The notes: generated by a model from the sequence alone, not told the origin. A stretch of DNA of 64,000 bases from Bacteroides sp. M10 (GCF_014334015.1 NZ_CP060488.1:372001-436000), one strand, 5' to 3'. Positions 16,844 to 26,580 are shown, counted from the stretch's first letter. A program made the numbers and translations.

Positions 16844-17788
16844 TCACTCGTTAATCGCTCCACAATGGGGGCATATACCTTTCTCTTTCAGTTTCTCCCC
16901 GCAATGTCCGCAACGATACTTATACCCAATGTTCCGATAGACCTTCTTCGCAAAAACCAAAATAAAAAAGGCCAGGAATAGATAACCGATATAGATATGT
17001 GTCATCAGGATAAAGAAGAAATAACAGAAAATACAGCAAGACATCAGTCCCAGCAGATAAAAGATAGCTGCAGCGGGAGTCAACTGCCGGAACAAATCAT
17101 CCAACACCGCCAAAGCGACTATCAGAAACAACCAGATACTCAACAGAAAAGCAGAGAGAATGAAAGGGACTTTGAACGGCGACAAAGTTGGATTGAAATA
17201 AAAATGTTCCCACGTTTCCGGTACAAAGACCTGCATTGATTCGTAAATCGTTGCACTGAAAGCCATCAATAAACAAAGAAACAGGGGATAAACACTGTCA
17301 ATATCATTAAAATAAACCATCTGCAACTGCTTCCGACGGAAAGCGCGAAACAAATAAGCTCCTACGAACAAAGCGAAAATAACCACAAAATAAGAGGCAT
17401 GCGTATCACTGAAAAGATGAATAGCCTGCGAAATACTATCAGTCGGTGCAAATGACTTCTTGAGTTCTTTCTCACGTATCCAACCCTGTTCATCTTGTGT
17501 ATGTGCCAGTTTCACCCAAATGCTGTCTACACTATCGGCAGGATGAACCGCAAACTCTGCAACCACTACCCTATCCCCCCTATTCAACTGAATAAAAGTA
17601 TCTTTTATCGGGAGGCATTCCAAAGAGATGGAATCATCGACTACTTCCAAGTTTGTATTCCATGTATAATGGCGTTCATACAGGTAAGTCAGCGAATCCT
17701 TTGTTTTCTTCGACAGCTCCTCCGAATCCAGGGCAGGCGTTTTATAATAACAAGACGAAAGCAGGAACAGACACAATAGCAAGCTCAT
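16844..17788 (-). CDS. Membrane lipoprotein with SH3-like and zinc-ribbon regions
   Basis: I place the start at ATG 17788, giving 314 residues beginning MSLLLCLFLLSSC, a lipoprotein signal with Cys at 13. The open frame continues upstream to 18016, but those extra residues are a translation of the degenerate repeat at 17798-17963 and are not credible protein. After the signal come an SH3-like segment (about 55-100, RGDRVVVAEFAV and DEQGWIREKELKK), four or five hydrophobic membrane segments (about 115-280), and a C-terminal zinc ribbon with CGHC and CPHCG. The function is unknown. The mix of lipoprotein signal, periplasmic domain, membrane spans and terminal ribbon suggests an envelope sensor or scaffold, but that is only inference. 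Confidence 0.7.
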   Translation of the reverse strand: MSLLLCLFLLSSCYYKTPALDSEELSKKTKDSLTYLYERHYTWNTNLEVVDDSISLECLPIKDTFIQLNRGDRVVVAEFAVHPADSVDSIWVKLAHTQDEQGWIREKELKKSFAPTDSISQAIHLFSDTHASYFVVIFALFVGAYLFRAFRRKQLQMVYFNDIDSVYPLFLCLLMAFSATIYESMQVFVPETWEHFYFNPTLSPFKVPFILSAFLLSIWLFLIVALAVLDDLFRQLTPAAAIFYLLGLMSCCIFCYFFFILMTHIYIGYLFLAFFILVFAKKVYRNIGYKYRCGHCGEKLKEKGICPHCGAINE

Positions 17789-17797
17789 GACAGACTT

Positions 17798-17963
17798 CAC
17801 CACAGAGAATGCAGAGAACACAGAGTTACTATAAGACACGGATGACATAGAAGACACAGAGAATATGGAGAAAAGTTTTCCATTTCTCTTCCACAAACCG
17901 TTCAATCGACCGATTCCGGAAGGATGAGTTGAAACGTTGTCTCCTCTACGTCCTCTGTGACGA
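17798..17963. repeat. Degenerate copy of the CACAGAGGACGCAGAGG-type terminal-repeat element
   Basis: The left end CACCACAGAGAATGCAGAG (from 17798) and right end CTCCTCTACGTCCTCTGTGA (17941-17960) form an imperfect inverted repeat enclosing about 120 bases. The same terminal sequences, nearly perfect, bound the element at 21135-21313. It sits between the U32 gene and the zinc-ribbon lipoprotein gene. Confidence 0.65.
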
Positions 17964-17985
17964 ATAATTCCGTGATTAATTATCC

Positions 17986-19815
17986 TCATTGTGCCGCCTT
18001 TACTTTCATTTGACAATTCTTACAATCAAATTCCAAACGAAAACGTTTGCTGTCATTCGACACCAGATAATAGGGCTCTTTATAAGGCGAACGTATCCGT
18101 TGATGGATAGGACACCAGCCCATGCTATAGCGCAAACAATGTTTGCAGAACATCAGTACCGCATCTTCCACTGCTTCTTTTTCGTACGCTGCCGCTACCT
18201 GTTGTACTCCATGTTCCTGATAGAAAGAAGCTGCACGGGTGTTCATTACATTTCCCAGATAGGTTAATGTCGTTTGTGGGAAAGCATGACTTGTTGGCTT
18301 CCATACTGCCAATTCCTGACGATAATTGATTCGACGGGCAGTTATTAACTGGTCGACTGCCTGTCTGCGGAAATCGGCTAACACTGAAGCCGGCAGAAAC
18401 CAGTTCCCGGTAAAGGATATTTCTATTTCTTTTGCTTCAAAAGGTGTATTCCCCAGTTTGGACAGTTGCATTTTCAGATTGTCCGTCTGTGGAGTCCGGG
18501 CAAGTTCTTTCTCACGAGGGAGGGTGATTGTTACACTATTATCATCTTCGTCAGTCAATGTCAGAGAGAAACCGAAATTGTTGTCGGCAAGTAAGATTTT
18601 CACTGCGATCTTCCTTTCTGCAGATTTGCGGGAAAGGATTCGCTCAAATTCCTGGTCGAAATTACGATACAGTGTAGTGCGGGGTTTGATACGGGGCATT
18701 TCTTGTGGATAGAGTTTGTTGCTGTCCACCCGGTTGATGCGGAAACCCTGCAAACGTCCCTGTTCGTCGATATAGCAAACACCGTCTCCATTGTTAAAGG
18801 ATTTCAGTCCGGCAACTGTCAGATAGTTGCCCCGGGCCTCCTTCATGGTTCCCATCTCTTCGCCCAGCGATTTAGGAGTGTCGAAAGAGAATATCTCTTT
18901 ATCACGTCCGTGCAAGAAATAATGCGTAAACCCACGACTGAAGCTCTTGTCGAGTTGTGGTTTAAATTCGAAACTACACGTACCCGAAGAAGCACGTACA
19001 TATTCCGGACGACGGGCAAAGATTGCATCCAGCTTCTGACGATAAGCAGCCGTTACATTCTTCACATAAGATACGTCTTTCAGTCGTCCCTCTATTTTGA
19101 ATGAAGAAGCTCCGGCATCCAGTAGTTGCTCCAGTTCGTCGCTTTGATTCATATCTTTCAGGGAAAGCAGATGTTTGTCTTTGACAATCACTTTCCCGTC
19201 TACATCTACCAGACTAAAAGGTAGACGGCAGAATTGTGCACACTCTCCACGATTGGCACTACGACCGAAACAGGCTTGACTAACATAGCACTGCCCACTA
19301 TAGCTGACACAAAGCGCCCCATGTACAAATACTTCCAAAGGCACTTCCGGACAACTTTCATGAATCTTCTTTATTTCACGCAACGATAACTCCCGCGCCA
19401 ACACCACTTGACGGAAACCTGCTTCCCTAAGGAATTTCACTTTTTCCGGCGTACGGTTGTCCATTTGCGTACTGGCATGAAGCGGTATCGGAGGAAGGTT
19501 CAGTTTCGTGATTCCCATATCCTGTACAATCAGTGCATCGACACCAATCCGATAAAGTGCATGAATCATCTCCTCCGTCTCTTTCAACTCCTCTTCTTTC
19601 AGAATCGTATTGACCGTGACATAAATACGTGCATTATACAAATGAGCGTGCTGCACCAATGCTTCAATATCTTCCAATGAGTTCACAGCTGCCGCACGGG
19701 CACCGAATTTCGGAGCACCGATATATACAGCATCTGCACCATGGTTGATAGCTTCAATACCACATTCCAAGTTTTTCGCCGGAGCGAGAAGTTCTATTTT
19801 ACGCTGCTTTATCAT
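17986..19815 (-). CDS. U32-family protein (RlhA/YhbU-like)
   Basis: This 609-residue protein belongs to the U32 family, whose studied members (TrhP, RlhA, UbiU/UbiV) are iron-sulfur RNA- or quinone-hydroxylating proteins rather than proven peptidases. The N-terminal TIM-barrel-like domain begins [20 protein letters not shown] and contains the family motif [20 protein letters not shown], then [15 protein letters not shown], whose cysteines are candidates for a [4Fe-4S] cluster. A DUF3656-like middle region and C-terminal cysteine pairs ([13 protein letters not shown] and DCKNC) follow. The two-domain architecture and length are closest to RlhA, the 23S rRNA C2501 hydroxylation protein, but I would not assign the symbol without comparison. 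Its ATG overlaps the metA stop by four bases (ATGA), so the two are coupled. Confidence 0.85.
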   Translation of the reverse strand: MIKQRKIELLAPAKNLECGIEAINHGADAVYIGAPKFGARAAAVNSLEDIEALVQHAHLYNARIYVTVNTILKEEELKETEEMIHALYRIGVDALIVQDMGITKLNLPPIPLHASTQMDNRTPEKVKFLREAGFRQVVLARELSLREIKKIHESCPEVPLEVFVHGALCVSYSGQCYVSQACFGRSANRGECAQFCRLPFSLVDVDGKVIVKDKHLLSLKDMNQSDELEQLLDAGASSFKIEGRLKDVSYVKNVTAAYRQKLDAIFARRPEYVRASSGTCSFEFKPQLDKSFSRGFTHYFLHGRDKEIFSFDTPKSLGEEMGTMKEARGNYLTVAGLKSFNNGDGVCYIDEQGRLQGFRINRVDSNKLYPQEMPRIKPRTTLYRNFDQEFERILSRKSAERKIAVKILLADNNFGFSLTLTDEDDNSVTITLPREKELARTPQTDNLKMQLSKLGNTPFEAKEIEISFTGNWFLPASVLADFRRQAVDQLITARRINYRQELAVWKPTSHAFPQTTLTYLGNVMNTRAASFYQEHGVQQVAAAYEKEAVEDAVLMFCKHCLRYSMGWCPIHQRIRSPYKEPYYLVSNDSKRFRLEFDCKNCQMKVKAAQ

Positions 19816-20729
19816 TTAATATCATTGATGTTGTAAGGTGTTTCCTGATAAACAAAGTAGTTCAACCAGTTGGAGAACAACAAATTGGCATGAGCACGCC
19901 AACGTACCAACGGGCCTTTTTCAGGATCATCGTCTATATAATAATTGCGAGGGATCTCTATTGGCAGGCCTTTATCCAAATCACGGCGGTATTCTGTATC
20001 CAGTGTCAGCGGAGAATATTCAGAGTGTCCCGTGACAAAGAACTCACGTCCGCCCCGTGCCATCGCCATATAGACACCGGCTTCTTTCGATTCGGAAAGC
20101 AACGTCAGTTCCGGAACTTTCAGAATATCTTCCCTGCGCACTTCCGTATGACGGCTATGAGGCACATAGAAACAATCGTCAAAACCACGGAAGATGGAAT
20201 GGAAAGGTTCCAGTACGCGATGCTCAAAGATGCCGAACATCTTCTCTTCCAACGGATATTTTGGAACCCCATAATGATGATACAATCCGGCCTGCGCTGC
20301 CCAACATATATATAAGGTAGAAGTGACATGCGTACGTGCCCAATCAAAGATTTCCGTAATCTCATCCCAATAGGTCACTTCTTCGAAGTCCATCTGCTCT
20401 ACAGGGGCTCCGGTGATAATCATACCATCATACTTCTCATGACGCATCTGATCGAAATCCGTATAGAACGTTTTCATGTGTTCTATCGGTGTATTCTTCG
20501 ACGTGTGGCTCTTGATCTTCATAAACGAAATCTCCACCTGAAGAGGTGTATTCGAAAGTAAGCGCACCAAGTCTGTTTCCGTTGTAATCTTCAACGGCAT
20601 CAGGTTCAGAATCACAATCCGTAGCGGACGAATATCTTGCTGCGTAGCGCGGGAAGTGTCGATCACAAAAATATTTTCTTCCTTCAAAAGCTCTATCGCA
20701 GGTAGTTTATCGGGTAAATTTAAAGGCAT
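19812..20729 (-). CDS. metA: Homoserine O-acyltransferase MetA
   Basis: This 305-residue enzyme acylates homoserine in the first committed step of methionine synthesis. It matches the MetA family over its whole length. The catalytic residues are Cys142 ([10 protein letters not shown]), His235 and Glu237 (VTGHSEYSP). Residue 111, which controls acyl-CoA choice in this family (Gly for succinyl-CoA, Glu for acetyl-CoA), is Glu here ([12 protein letters not shown]). The enzyme is therefore predicted to be a homoserine O-acetyltransferase despite its usual name. The stop overlaps the U32 gene start (ATGA). A -7 promoter motif lies 28 bases upstream of the ATG, leaving no room for a leader riboswitch. 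Confidence 0.95.
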   Translation of the reverse strand: MPLNLPDKLPAIELLKEENIFVIDTSRATQQDIRPLRIVILNLMPLKITTETDLVRLLSNTPLQVEISFMKIKSHTSKNTPIEHMKTFYTDFDQMRHEKYDGMIITGAPVEQMDFEEVTYWDEITEIFDWARTHVTSTLYICWAAQAGLYHHYGVPKYPLEEKMFGIFEHRVLEPFHSIFRGFDDCFYVPHSRHTEVRREDILKVPELTLLSESKEAGVYMAMARGGREFFVTGHSEYSPLTLDTEYRRDLDKGLPIEIPRNYYIDDDPEKGPLVRWRAHANLLFSNWLNYFVYQETPYNINDIK

Positions 20730-20756
20730 AATCGCTATATATTAGTAATTTGAGTG

Positions 20757-20764
20757 CAAAAATA
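20757..20764 (-). promoter_or_regulatory. -7 element of the metA promoter
   Basis: On the minus strand the bases read TATTTTTG, matching TAnnTTTG, 28 bases before the metA ATG. No clear -33 TTTG is visible. The implied leader is about 20 bases long. Confidence 0.55.
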
Positions 20765-20863
20765 CGAAAAATATAGCAGATTATAGGGAGGTTGCTTATT
20801 TAGAAGACGTACAAATTAAGTCAATTTAATCATCGAAGCATAACAACCAATCAATAAAAGCCT

Positions 20864-20871
20864 TATTTTTG
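20864..20871 (+). promoter_or_regulatory. -7 element of the ferredoxin promoter
   Basis: TATTTTTG at 20864-20871 matches the Bacteroides -7 consensus, 38 bases before the ferredoxin ATG. The metA promoter faces the other way about 100 bases to the left, so this is a divergent control region. Confidence 0.6.
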
Positions 20872-20909
20872 CCGAAGAAATTAGTACTAATAATTTAAAT
20901 CTTAGAAAA

Positions 20910-21080
20910 ATGGCTTACGTAATTAGTGACGATTGTATTGCTTGCGGAACTTGTATCGACGAGTGTCCGGTAGAAGCTATCTCTGAAGGTGATATCTATT
21001 CTATCAACCCAGATGTATGTACTGACTGTGGTACTTGCGCAGACGTTTGTCCGTCTGAAGCAATTCACCCGGCTGAATAA
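20910..21080 (+). CDS. 2[4Fe-4S] ferredoxin
   Basis: This 56-residue protein is a clostridial-type ferredoxin carrying two [4Fe-4S] clusters. Both binding motifs are complete: Cys9, 12, 15 and 19 (CIACGTCIDECP) and Cys37, 40, 43 and 47 (CTDCGTCADVCP), each with the trailing proline. It transfers low-potential electrons in the cytoplasm, for example with pyruvate:ferredoxin oxidoreductase. The gene stands alone, with its own promoter at 20864 and a terminator at 21102. The start MAYVISDDC is the standard family N-terminus. Confidence 0.96.
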   Translation: MAYVISDDCIACGTCIDECPVEAISEGDIYSINPDVCTDCGTCADVCPSEAIHPAE

Positions 21081-21101
21081 TACAAGCTACAAAAAATGTA
21101 T

Positions 21102-21134
21102 AGGCTGCTTTCTACGGAAGGCAGCCTTTTTTTT
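21102..21134 (+). terminator. Rho-independent terminator of the ferredoxin gene
   Basis: AGGCTGCTTTC pairs with GAAGGCAGCCT (one G-U pair) around the loop TACG-type turn, followed by eight T's, 21 bases after the stop codon. Confidence 0.85.
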
Positions 21135-21313
21135 CACCACAGAGGACGCAGAGGACACAGAGAAGAAACAATGAAAGGATGTGTCACCACCCTTATAAAT
21201 TAGAAATCCCCCTTGCCACAAATGGTTTGTAGCAAGGGGGATTCCACTGAAAGGAGAGTTGCGACACATCTCCCAAACTATTTAACTCTGTGTCCTCTGC
21301 GTCCTCTGTGATG
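21135..21313. repeat. MITE-like element with 28-bp terminal inverted repeats
   Basis: The left end 21135-21162 (starting CACCACAGAGGACGCAGAGG) and right end 21286-21313 (ending CGTCCTCTGTGATG) are inverted repeats differing at one base in 28. The 179-bp body contains a second hairpin, AATCCCCCTTGC at 21205-21216 with GCAAGGGGGATT at 21232-21243, whose loop is itself partly self-complementary (ACAAA/TTTGT). There is no ORF. It fills the gap between the convergent ferredoxin and aminotransferase genes. A degenerate relative lies at 17798-17963. Confidence 0.85.
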
Positions 21314-21318
21314 AACTC

Positions 21319-22512
21319 TTATTTCAATTTAGCCAATGCTTCCTTGATACGACGGATAGCCTCTACGATATTTTCATCGCTTGTAGCATAACTCATGCGG
21401 ATACATTCAGGAGCACCAAAAGAGGTACCACCTACACAAGCCACGTGAGCTTCTTCAAGTAAGTACATTGCCAAGTCATCCGAATCTGCAATCTTACGTT
21501 CGCCGTTGCTCTTTCCAAAGAAAGTATCACATTTCGGGAACAAGTAGAAAGCACCTTGCGGAACGTTTACTTCAAATCCCGGAACTTCTTTAGCCAACTT
21601 CACAATCAGGTCACGACGACGTTCGAATGCTTTCTGCATTTCTTTTACCGGTTCTTGTGTTCCTGTATATGCAGCTTCAGCAGCTTTTTGAGAAACAGAG
21701 CAAGGACCTGAAGTGTACTGACCTTGCAACTTGTTGCAAGCTTTTACAATCCATTCCGGACCGGCAATAAAACCGATTCTCCATCCTGTCATAGCATACG
21801 CTTTGGATACACCGTTTACAATCACTGTACGTTCCTTCATTTCAGGGAATTGAGCGATACTTTGATGTGCGCCGATGTAATTGATATGTTCGTAAATCTC
21901 GTCAGCGATTACGATTACCTGCGGATGTTTAGCCAATACAGCAGACAGTCCGGCCAATTCTTCTTTTGTATATACAGAACCTGTCGGGTTGGACGGAGAA
22001 CAAAGAATCAACGCTTTCGTTTTCGGAGTAATAGCAGCTTCCAGCTGTTCCGGAGTAATCTTGAAATCTTGTTCAATACCTGCTGAAACGATAACAGGAG
22101 TACCTTCTGCCATTTTCACCATTTCCGGGTAGCTTACCCAGTAAGGAGCCGGAACGATTACTTCGTCACCCGGATTTACCAATACAAGAATCGTATTACA
22201 AACAGATTGTTTTGCACCATTTGCACACGAAATCTGGGCGGCTGTATATTCAAGACCGTTTTCTTTTTTCAGTTTCTCAACAATAGCATTGCGCAAAGCC
22301 GGATAGCCCGGTACCGGAGAGTAGCGGGAAAAGTTATCATCTATGGCTTTTTTCGCAGCTTCTTTGATGTGGTCAGGAGTATTAAAATCAGGTTCTCCTA
22401 CACTTAAGTTAATAACATCAACGCCTTGTGCCTTGAGCTCGTTGCTCTTTTGAGACATGGCAAGCGTCGCCGACGGCGACAAGCTGTTCAAACGATCTGA
22501 TAATTGATTCAT
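21319..22512 (-). CDS. aspC: Pyridoxal-phosphate aspartate aminotransferase (class I)
   Basis: This 397-residue fold-type I aminotransferase transfers the amino group between aspartate and 2-oxoglutarate, using PLP in the cytoplasm. Visible family motifs are VINLSVGEPDFNTPDHIKEA near residue 35, SCANGAKQSV for the cofactor phosphate region, ALILCSPSNPTGSVY around residue 170, VIADEIYEH around residue 203, and the PLP-lysine region NGVSKAYAMTGWRIGF near 238. CIRMSYATSDENI near the C-terminus contains the substrate-carboxylate arginine. This is the subgroup-Ib enzyme common in Bacteroidota, so some breadth toward other amino acids is possible. The symbol reflects the predicted reaction. Confidence 0.9.
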   Translation of the reverse strand: MNQLSDRLNSLSPSATLAMSQKSNELKAQGVDVINLSVGEPDFNTPDHIKEAAKKAIDDNFSRYSPVPGYPALRNAIVEKLKKENGLEYTAAQISCANGAKQSVCNTILVLVNPGDEVIVPAPYWVSYPEMVKMAEGTPVIVSAGIEQDFKITPEQLEAAITPKTKALILCSPSNPTGSVYTKEELAGLSAVLAKHPQVIVIADEIYEHINYIGAHQSIAQFPEMKERTVIVNGVSKAYAMTGWRIGFIAGPEWIVKACNKLQGQYTSGPCSVSQKAAEAAYTGTQEPVKEMQKAFERRRDLIVKLAKEVPGFEVNVPQGAFYLFPKCDTFFGKSNGERKIADSDDLAMYLLEEAHVACVGGTSFGAPECIRMSYATSDENIVEAIRRIKEALAKLK

Positions 22513-22594
22513 TTTGTATCTATTTTATTGTTGTTGAGTGAAAATCGCTGCAAAATAAGCGATAATATTTGATATATGAAAACAAAATGGCAAT

Positions 22595-23812
22595 TTACTT
22601 ATTAAAATGTAAAGTATGCCCCATTCTTTCTTTCTTTGTTCTCAAGTATCGCTCATTATACGGATTAGGAACTGTTTCAACAGGCACGTTTTCTACAATC
22701 TCCAATCCATAGGCTTCCAAACCAACACGTTTTACCGGATTATTTGTCAAAAGTCTCATTTTGTGTACTCCCAGCTCACGAAGGATCTGTGCACCTACTC
22801 CATAATCACGTTCGTCAGCAAGATGTCCTAAGCAAATATTCGCATCAACGGTATCCATACCGTCTTCCTGGAGCTTGTATGCTTTCATTTTTTCCATCAG
22901 ACCGATGCCGCGTCCTTCCTGATTGAGATAAACCACTACACCTTTTCCTTCTTTTTCGATCATTTCCATCGCTTTATGCAACTGTTCGCCACAGTCACAA
23001 CGCTGCGAACCAAGGATATCTCCTGTAGCACAAGATGAGTGGACACGTACCAGGATAGGTTCGTCTTCACTCCACGTACCTTTAAATATAGCCATGTGCT
23101 CCAATCCGTTTGATTTCTGGCGGAAAGGAATCAGACGGAACATCCCGTGTTCAGTAGGCATGTTTACTTCCACTCCTTTTTCCACAATGGATTCCTGTTT
23201 CAAACGATAGACAATCAGGTCATGAATAGAGATCAGTTTCAGTCCATGTTCATCTGCCATCTGGCGGAGTTCGGGCAAGCGTGCCATTGTTCCATCTTCA
23301 CTCATGATTTCCATCAAGGCACCTGCCGGGTAAAGTCCTGCCAGACGAGCCATGTCAATCGTAGCTTCCGTATGTCCGGCACGACGAAGCACTCCTTTTT
23401 CTTGTGCATACAACGGATTGATGTGTCCGGGACGACCGAAGGTTGCCGGTGTAGAAGTAGGATCGGCCAACGCCTGAATAGTAGCGGCACGATCGGAAGC
23501 AGAAACACCTGTTGTACAGCCTTCCAGTTTGTCAATGGTAACCGTAAAAGGAGTTCCCAACACGGAAGTATTGTCACTTACCTGATGCGGCAAATCCAAC
23601 TCCTTGCAACGAGACACTGTGACAGGTGCACAAAGCACCCCACGCGCATGTTTCAACATGAAATTCACTTTCTCGGGAGTTATCTTTTCAGCGGCAATAA
23701 TCAAGTCGCCTTCGTTTTCGCGGTCTTCATCATCCACTACTATGACAAACTTGCCTTCTTTGAAGTCGGCAATCGCATCTTCTATTCTATCCATTTTAAT
23801 AGTCTCTTTCAT
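22595..23812 (-). CDS. ribBA: Bifunctional riboflavin protein: DHBP synthase / GTP cyclohydrolase II
   Basis: This 405-residue fusion supplies both precursors of riboflavin. Residues 1-205 are 3,4-dihydroxy-2-butanone 4-phosphate synthase (RibB): [20 protein letters not shown] with the metal-binding acidic residues, and [16 protein letters not shown]. Residues 210-405 are GTP cyclohydrolase II (RibA): [20 protein letters not shown] with the zinc cysteines, [13 protein letters not shown], and the catalytic Tyr/Arg region. Both halves appear complete. It starts five bases after the LptF/LptG-like permease gene ends, suggesting co-transcription. There is no leader between them and no FMN riboswitch. 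Confidence 0.96.
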   Translation of the reverse strand: MKETIKMDRIEDAIADFKEGKFVIVVDDEDRENEGDLIIAAEKITPEKVNFMLKHARGVLCAPVTVSRCKELDLPHQVSDNTSVLGTPFTVTIDKLEGCTTGVSASDRAATIQALADPTSTPATFGRPGHINPLYAQEKGVLRRAGHTEATIDMARLAGLYPAGALMEIMSEDGTMARLPELRQMADEHGLKLISIHDLIVYRLKQESIVEKGVEVNMPTEHGMFRLIPFRQKSNGLEHMAIFKGTWSEDEPILVRVHSSCATGDILGSQRCDCGEQLHKAMEMIEKEGKGVVVYLNQEGRGIGLMEKMKAYKLQEDGMDTVDANICLGHLADERDYGVGAQILRELGVHKMRLLTNNPVKRVGLEAYGLEIVENVPVETVPNPYNERYLRTKKERMGHTLHFNK

Positions 23813-23817
23813 AACAC

Positions 23818-25716
23818 TTATTTATTGATTTTCTGTATGATGAATTGAATTTGTTCGTTGTTCTTTATAATCCGTTCCATATCCTTAGCCAGACGAACGC
23901 GGAACGCCCAAATGCGGAAATAGAAAAATAAACCGATAGGGAAAATGACTCCGGCTACCAAATTCAACCAATATATATGAAACGGGCGCACATGAGCAGA
24001 AACGGAAATAACCGGATAATTGTTTAATGCACCGATCAAAGTGGCCGATTTCGTATTGGACATTTCTTCAACCAACGCTTCCAGCTTTTCATTGATAGCC
24101 ATTACTTCGTTGTCATCCTCGCTCGACATCCACAATTTAAAATAATTCGGTGCTTTTTCCAATCGTTTCCTGGCAGCATACGCTCTGCACTCTGCAGTAA
24201 GTTGTTCCAAATCACCGGTCAGACGTGCGTAATCAGGATCATGGATAATCACTTCTTTCTTAAATATATGGCGTACACTACGGATTCCCACAATCTTCTT
24301 GAACCAGTTGATATAGGCATCTGCATTAAGCACCACAGAGTCCTTATTCGATTTATAGGTAAGGAAAACTCCTAATGGGGCAAGGACCGCACTACTTGTC
24401 CACATTCCCATCCATACTATCCACTTACCGTCACGGGCCATTTTATATCCTGTATTATCAATGATATAGTAAATGATAAATACCAACACGGATACAATTA
24501 CCGGCATTCCGAGACCTCCTTTGCGGATAATTCCGCCCAATGGAGCTCCGATAAAGAAGAACAGCAGACAAGAGAGTGAAATCGTTATCTTCTTATGCCA
24601 TTCGGTCTTATGCTTGCGAATACTATAATCGTTGTTCTCCATCGTGAATTTCTTGAACCCAAGATCGTTGGCCACATTCTCCGCCCGACTGACAGCAGAA
24701 GAAAGCACCTTCTGTTTCTGCGTTAAAGAGGCTACCTCGTAAAGGCTGTCCACGTTATATTCATGTATATCCGCCTTTTCTATTTTGACCGTATCTTCCT
24801 TTGTCAATCCATAAGAAGCGCGGAAATTCCCTTCTGCCACTTCCCTGTAATATTGTCGTCCGATACTATCTCCCACTACCGTCATTGAGTCTATAGAGCT
24901 TTGCAACTGCGCCATATCCTTAGCACTGGACTGCTTGCCCATAATTTCACCATCAACCATATTGAAATCGGAGTTAAATTCAATAATGCTATGTTTCTCC
25001 CGGAATTCCTCACGCCGATAGGGCACATTCTCCGATTTCATACTTTGTGCCCTCAAATTCTCAAATAAATCTCCGCTATACAAATGCAACCAAAGATGCT
25101 GCTTATCCGCTGTCATCTCTAAACGTCCGGAATCAGCATATATAATACGTGCTTTCTCAAACCCATCTTTCATACTATAAATCAGCACATCATATAGCAT
25201 ACCGGTCTTCCGGTTCTTCTTGGCAACCTTTAAATTATAATCCTTTATTTCAGAATAGAAAACTCCTTCCGGAATATCCAACTCCGGAGATTTCTGTTTC
25301 ATCGAAAGAATCAGGGTTCCCAGCTTAGCCTGGGCGATAGGACCAACAACATTTTGGAAATAGAATGAGACACCGACAAGTCCGCAAACAAAGAAAGCGA
25401 GCGGACGCATGATTTTAAGTAGAGAAATACCCGCAGCTTTCATTGCAAGTAATTCATAACGCTCGCCAAAGTTACCGAAAGTAATCAAAGAAGCCAGTAA
25501 CACTGCCAATGGCAACGATACTGGCACTAATGTTAATGCGGAATAAAAGAAGAATTGAGCCATAACGCTCATCTCCAACCCTTTTCCGACCAATTCGTCT
25601 ACATATCTCCACAGGAACTGCATCATGAATATGAACAGACAGATGAAGAATGTACCAATAAAGAGCATCAAAAAACTCTTTACGATGAATATATCTAATT
25701 TCTTTATGCGTAGCAT
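23818..25716 (-). CDS. LptF/LptG-family permease (YjgP/YjgQ)
   Basis: This 632-residue membrane protein is of the lipopolysaccharide-export permease family, part of the inner-membrane LptBFG ABC transporter that extracts LPS. The N-terminal region has three membrane segments with the family wording [40 protein letters not shown] and [21 protein letters not shown] long periplasmic beta-jellyroll-like domain (about 115-370) follows, then further membrane segments and a final one near 600. The length is greater than E. coli LptF/G (about 360) because of an extra cytoplasmic region, as usual in Bacteroidota. I prefer the ATG at 25716 to the TTG at 25734 because a -7 motif at 25743-25750 places transcription start near 25736. 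Confidence 0.88.
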   Translation of the reverse strand: MLRIKKLDIFIVKSFLMLFIGTFFICLFIFMMQFLWRYVDELVGKGLEMSVMAQFFFYSALTLVPVSLPLAVLLASLITFGNFGERYELLAMKAAGISLLKIMRPLAFFVCGLVGVSFYFQNVVGPIAQAKLGTLILSMKQKSPELDIPEGVFYSEIKDYNLKVAKKNRKTGMLYDVLIYSMKDGFEKARIIYADSGRLEMTADKQHLWLHLYSGDLFENLRAQSMKSENVPYRREEFREKHSIIEFNSDFNMVDGEIMGKQSSAKDMAQLQSSIDSMTVVGDSIGRQYYREVAEGNFRASYGLTKEDTVKIEKADIHEYNVDSLYEVASLTQKQKVLSSAVSRAENVANDLGFKKFTMENNDYSIRKHKTEWHKKITISLSCLLFFFIGAPLGGIIRKGGLGMPVIVSVLVFIIYYIIDNTGYKMARDGKWIVWMGMWTSSAVLAPLGVFLTYKSNKDSVVLNADAYINWFKKIVGIRSVRHIFKKEVIIHDPDYARLTGDLEQLTAECRAYAARKRLEKAPNYFKLWMSSEDDNEVMAINEKLEALVEEMSNTKSATLIGALNNYPVISVSAHVRPFHIYWLNLVAGVIFPIGLFFYFRIWAFRVRLAKDMERIIKNNEQIQFIIQKINK

Positions 25717-25742
25717 CTTAATAGGTTCGTGCAATTAGGATG

Positions 25743-25750
25743 CAAAATTA
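25743..25750 (-). promoter_or_regulatory. -7 element of the lptF/G-ribBA promoter
   Basis: On the minus strand the bases read TAATTTTG, matching TAnnTTTG. The implied start of transcription is about 20 bases before the ATG at 25716, which supports that start codon. Confidence 0.5.
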
Positions 25751-25792
25751 GCACAAAAAAAGGAGCATCGAAAATTTTTAGTTGAAAGTTAA

Positions 25793-26179
25793 CTAAAAAC
25801 CACAAGTTCTTCTTAATTTAGCTACTTGCGACTCCCACAATTCTTTCATATCGGCTACTTCATCCGGCTCTGCGAAATCGGTAATTTCCAACACATAGTC
25901 ACTAGTCAGCTCATTATAAGTCATCTTGATTTCAAAATAATCGCGTTCGTTTTCATCATCCTGCCAACGGAAACGGATAAAAGAGAAAGAGCGAATGGCA
26001 ATAATCTCTGCTTTCCTCTGTTCTGTCTTGCCCCAATGAAACTCTACTATTTTATCGTCAGAAATAACTTTGTCTGCAAACCAGTCCTCCAACCCGGTCG
26101 GTGTACTAATAGCTCCCCAAAGAATATTTTTAGACGTTGCATTCAACAAATACTCCAAATGAATCTTTTCCTTTTTCAT
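25793..26179 (-). CDS. START-like (AHSA1/SRPBCC-fold) protein
   Basis: This 128-residue cytoplasmic protein has the START-like pattern: an N-terminal strand (KIHLEYLLNATSKNILWGAI), a TPTGLEDWFAD segment typical of SRPBCC proteins, antiparallel strands (KIVEFHWGKTEQRKAEIIAI and FSFIRFRWQDDENERDYFEI) and a long C-terminal helix (MKELWESQVAKLRRTCGF). In Bacteroidota this small family is usually annotated only as START-like; a hydrophobic ligand pocket is expected from the fold, but no ligand is known. It is transcribed in the same direction as the lptF/G and ribBA genes, 76 bases upstream of the lptF/G start, and diverges from the tRNA gene. Confidence 0.75.
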   Translation of the reverse strand: MKKEKIHLEYLLNATSKNILWGAISTPTGLEDWFADKVISDDKIVEFHWGKTEQRKAEIIAIRSFSFIRFRWQDDENERDYFEIKMTYNELTSDYVLEITDFAEPDEVADMKELWESQVAKLRRTCGF

Positions 26180-26350
26180 AGCAATTTCGAATTGTTTTTA
26201 CGTGTGCCAAGATAAATACTTTTTTCTAAATACGCTGCATAAATCAGACACTTTATTAATTATTCTTTCATTATCGGGCATCAAACTCCCTATTTATAGG
26301 GAAAATCAAGACCCGTATTAAAGAAAAAACACAAAAAAGTTATGAATTGT

Positions 26351-26381
26351 TTTGGAGATTATAAAAAATCATCTATCTTTG
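26351..26381 (+). promoter_or_regulatory. Promoter of the tRNA-Met gene
   Basis: TTTG at 26351-26354 and TATCTTTG at 26374-26381 with 19-base spacing match the Bacteroides consensus at both boxes. The mature tRNA begins 21 bases after the -7 box. Confidence 0.75.
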
Positions 26382-26402
26382 CACCCGCAATCGAGAAACG
26401 AT

Positions 26403-26479
26403 GGCGGGATAGCTCAGCTGGTTAGAGCGCATGATTCATAATCATGAGGTCCCCGGTTCAATCCCGGGTCCCGCTACCA
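26403..26479 (+). tRNA. tRNA-Met (CAT anticodon)
   Basis: The 77-base sequence folds as a standard cloverleaf. The acceptor arm is GGCGGGA with TCCCGCT (one G-U pair), the D arm GCTC/GAGC, the anticodon stem CATGA/TCATG with loop TTCATAA (anticodon CAT), and the T arm CCCGG/CCGGG with GTTCAATC-type loop. The CCA end is encoded at 26477-26479. The anticodon stem lacks the three G-C pairs of initiator tRNA, so this is an elongator tRNA-Met or a CAT-anticodon tRNA-Ile precursor. The 3' end is the integration site of the neighbouring element; the opposite core copy at 34851-34863 lacks CCA after it, so the encoded CCA comes from the element side. Confidence 0.95.
26465..26477 (+). repeat. Left core attachment repeat within the tRNA 3' end
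   Basis: CGGGTCCCGCTAC at 26465-26477 is repeated exactly at 34851-34863. It covers the T-arm end, acceptor strand and first C of CCA. It defines the left end of the integrated element. Confidence 0.8.
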
Positions 26480-26492
26480 AAGATACCCGTTA

Positions 26493-26516
26493 AACCTCTG
26501 ATACAGAGGTTTTTTC
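26493..26516 (+). terminator. Terminator after the tRNA
   Basis: AACCTCTG at 26493-26500 and CAGAGGTT at 26504-26511 form a perfect 8-bp stem around ATA, followed by a T-run, 14 bases after the tRNA. It lies on the element side of the core repeat. Confidence 0.8.
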
Positions 26517-26525
26517 ATTTAAACA

Positions 26526-26547
26526 GGTAGCCAAAGGGTAGCCAAAA
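26526..26547. repeat. 22-bp end repeat, left copy
   Basis: This is an exact 22-base direct repeat of 34717-34738. It is itself two tandem units of GGTAGCCAAA joined by one G. Location near both ends suggests arm-type integrase sites. Confidence 0.75.
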
Positions 26548-26580
26548 ACAACATAACTACTACTTTTGGTATATAAGAAT

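Noticed and set aside
17789..18016. N-terminal extension of the zinc-ribbon lipoprotein
   Set aside because: The added 76 residues are a translation of the MITE-like repeat, and a perfect lipoprotein signal begins at 17788.
20730..20909. SAM riboswitch before metA
   Set aside because: The -7 box lies 28 bases before the ATG, which leaves a leader of about 20 bases, too short for a riboswitch.
23813..23850. FMN riboswitch before ribBA
   Set aside because: Only five bases separate ribBA from the preceding permease gene, and no RFN-type element is visible.
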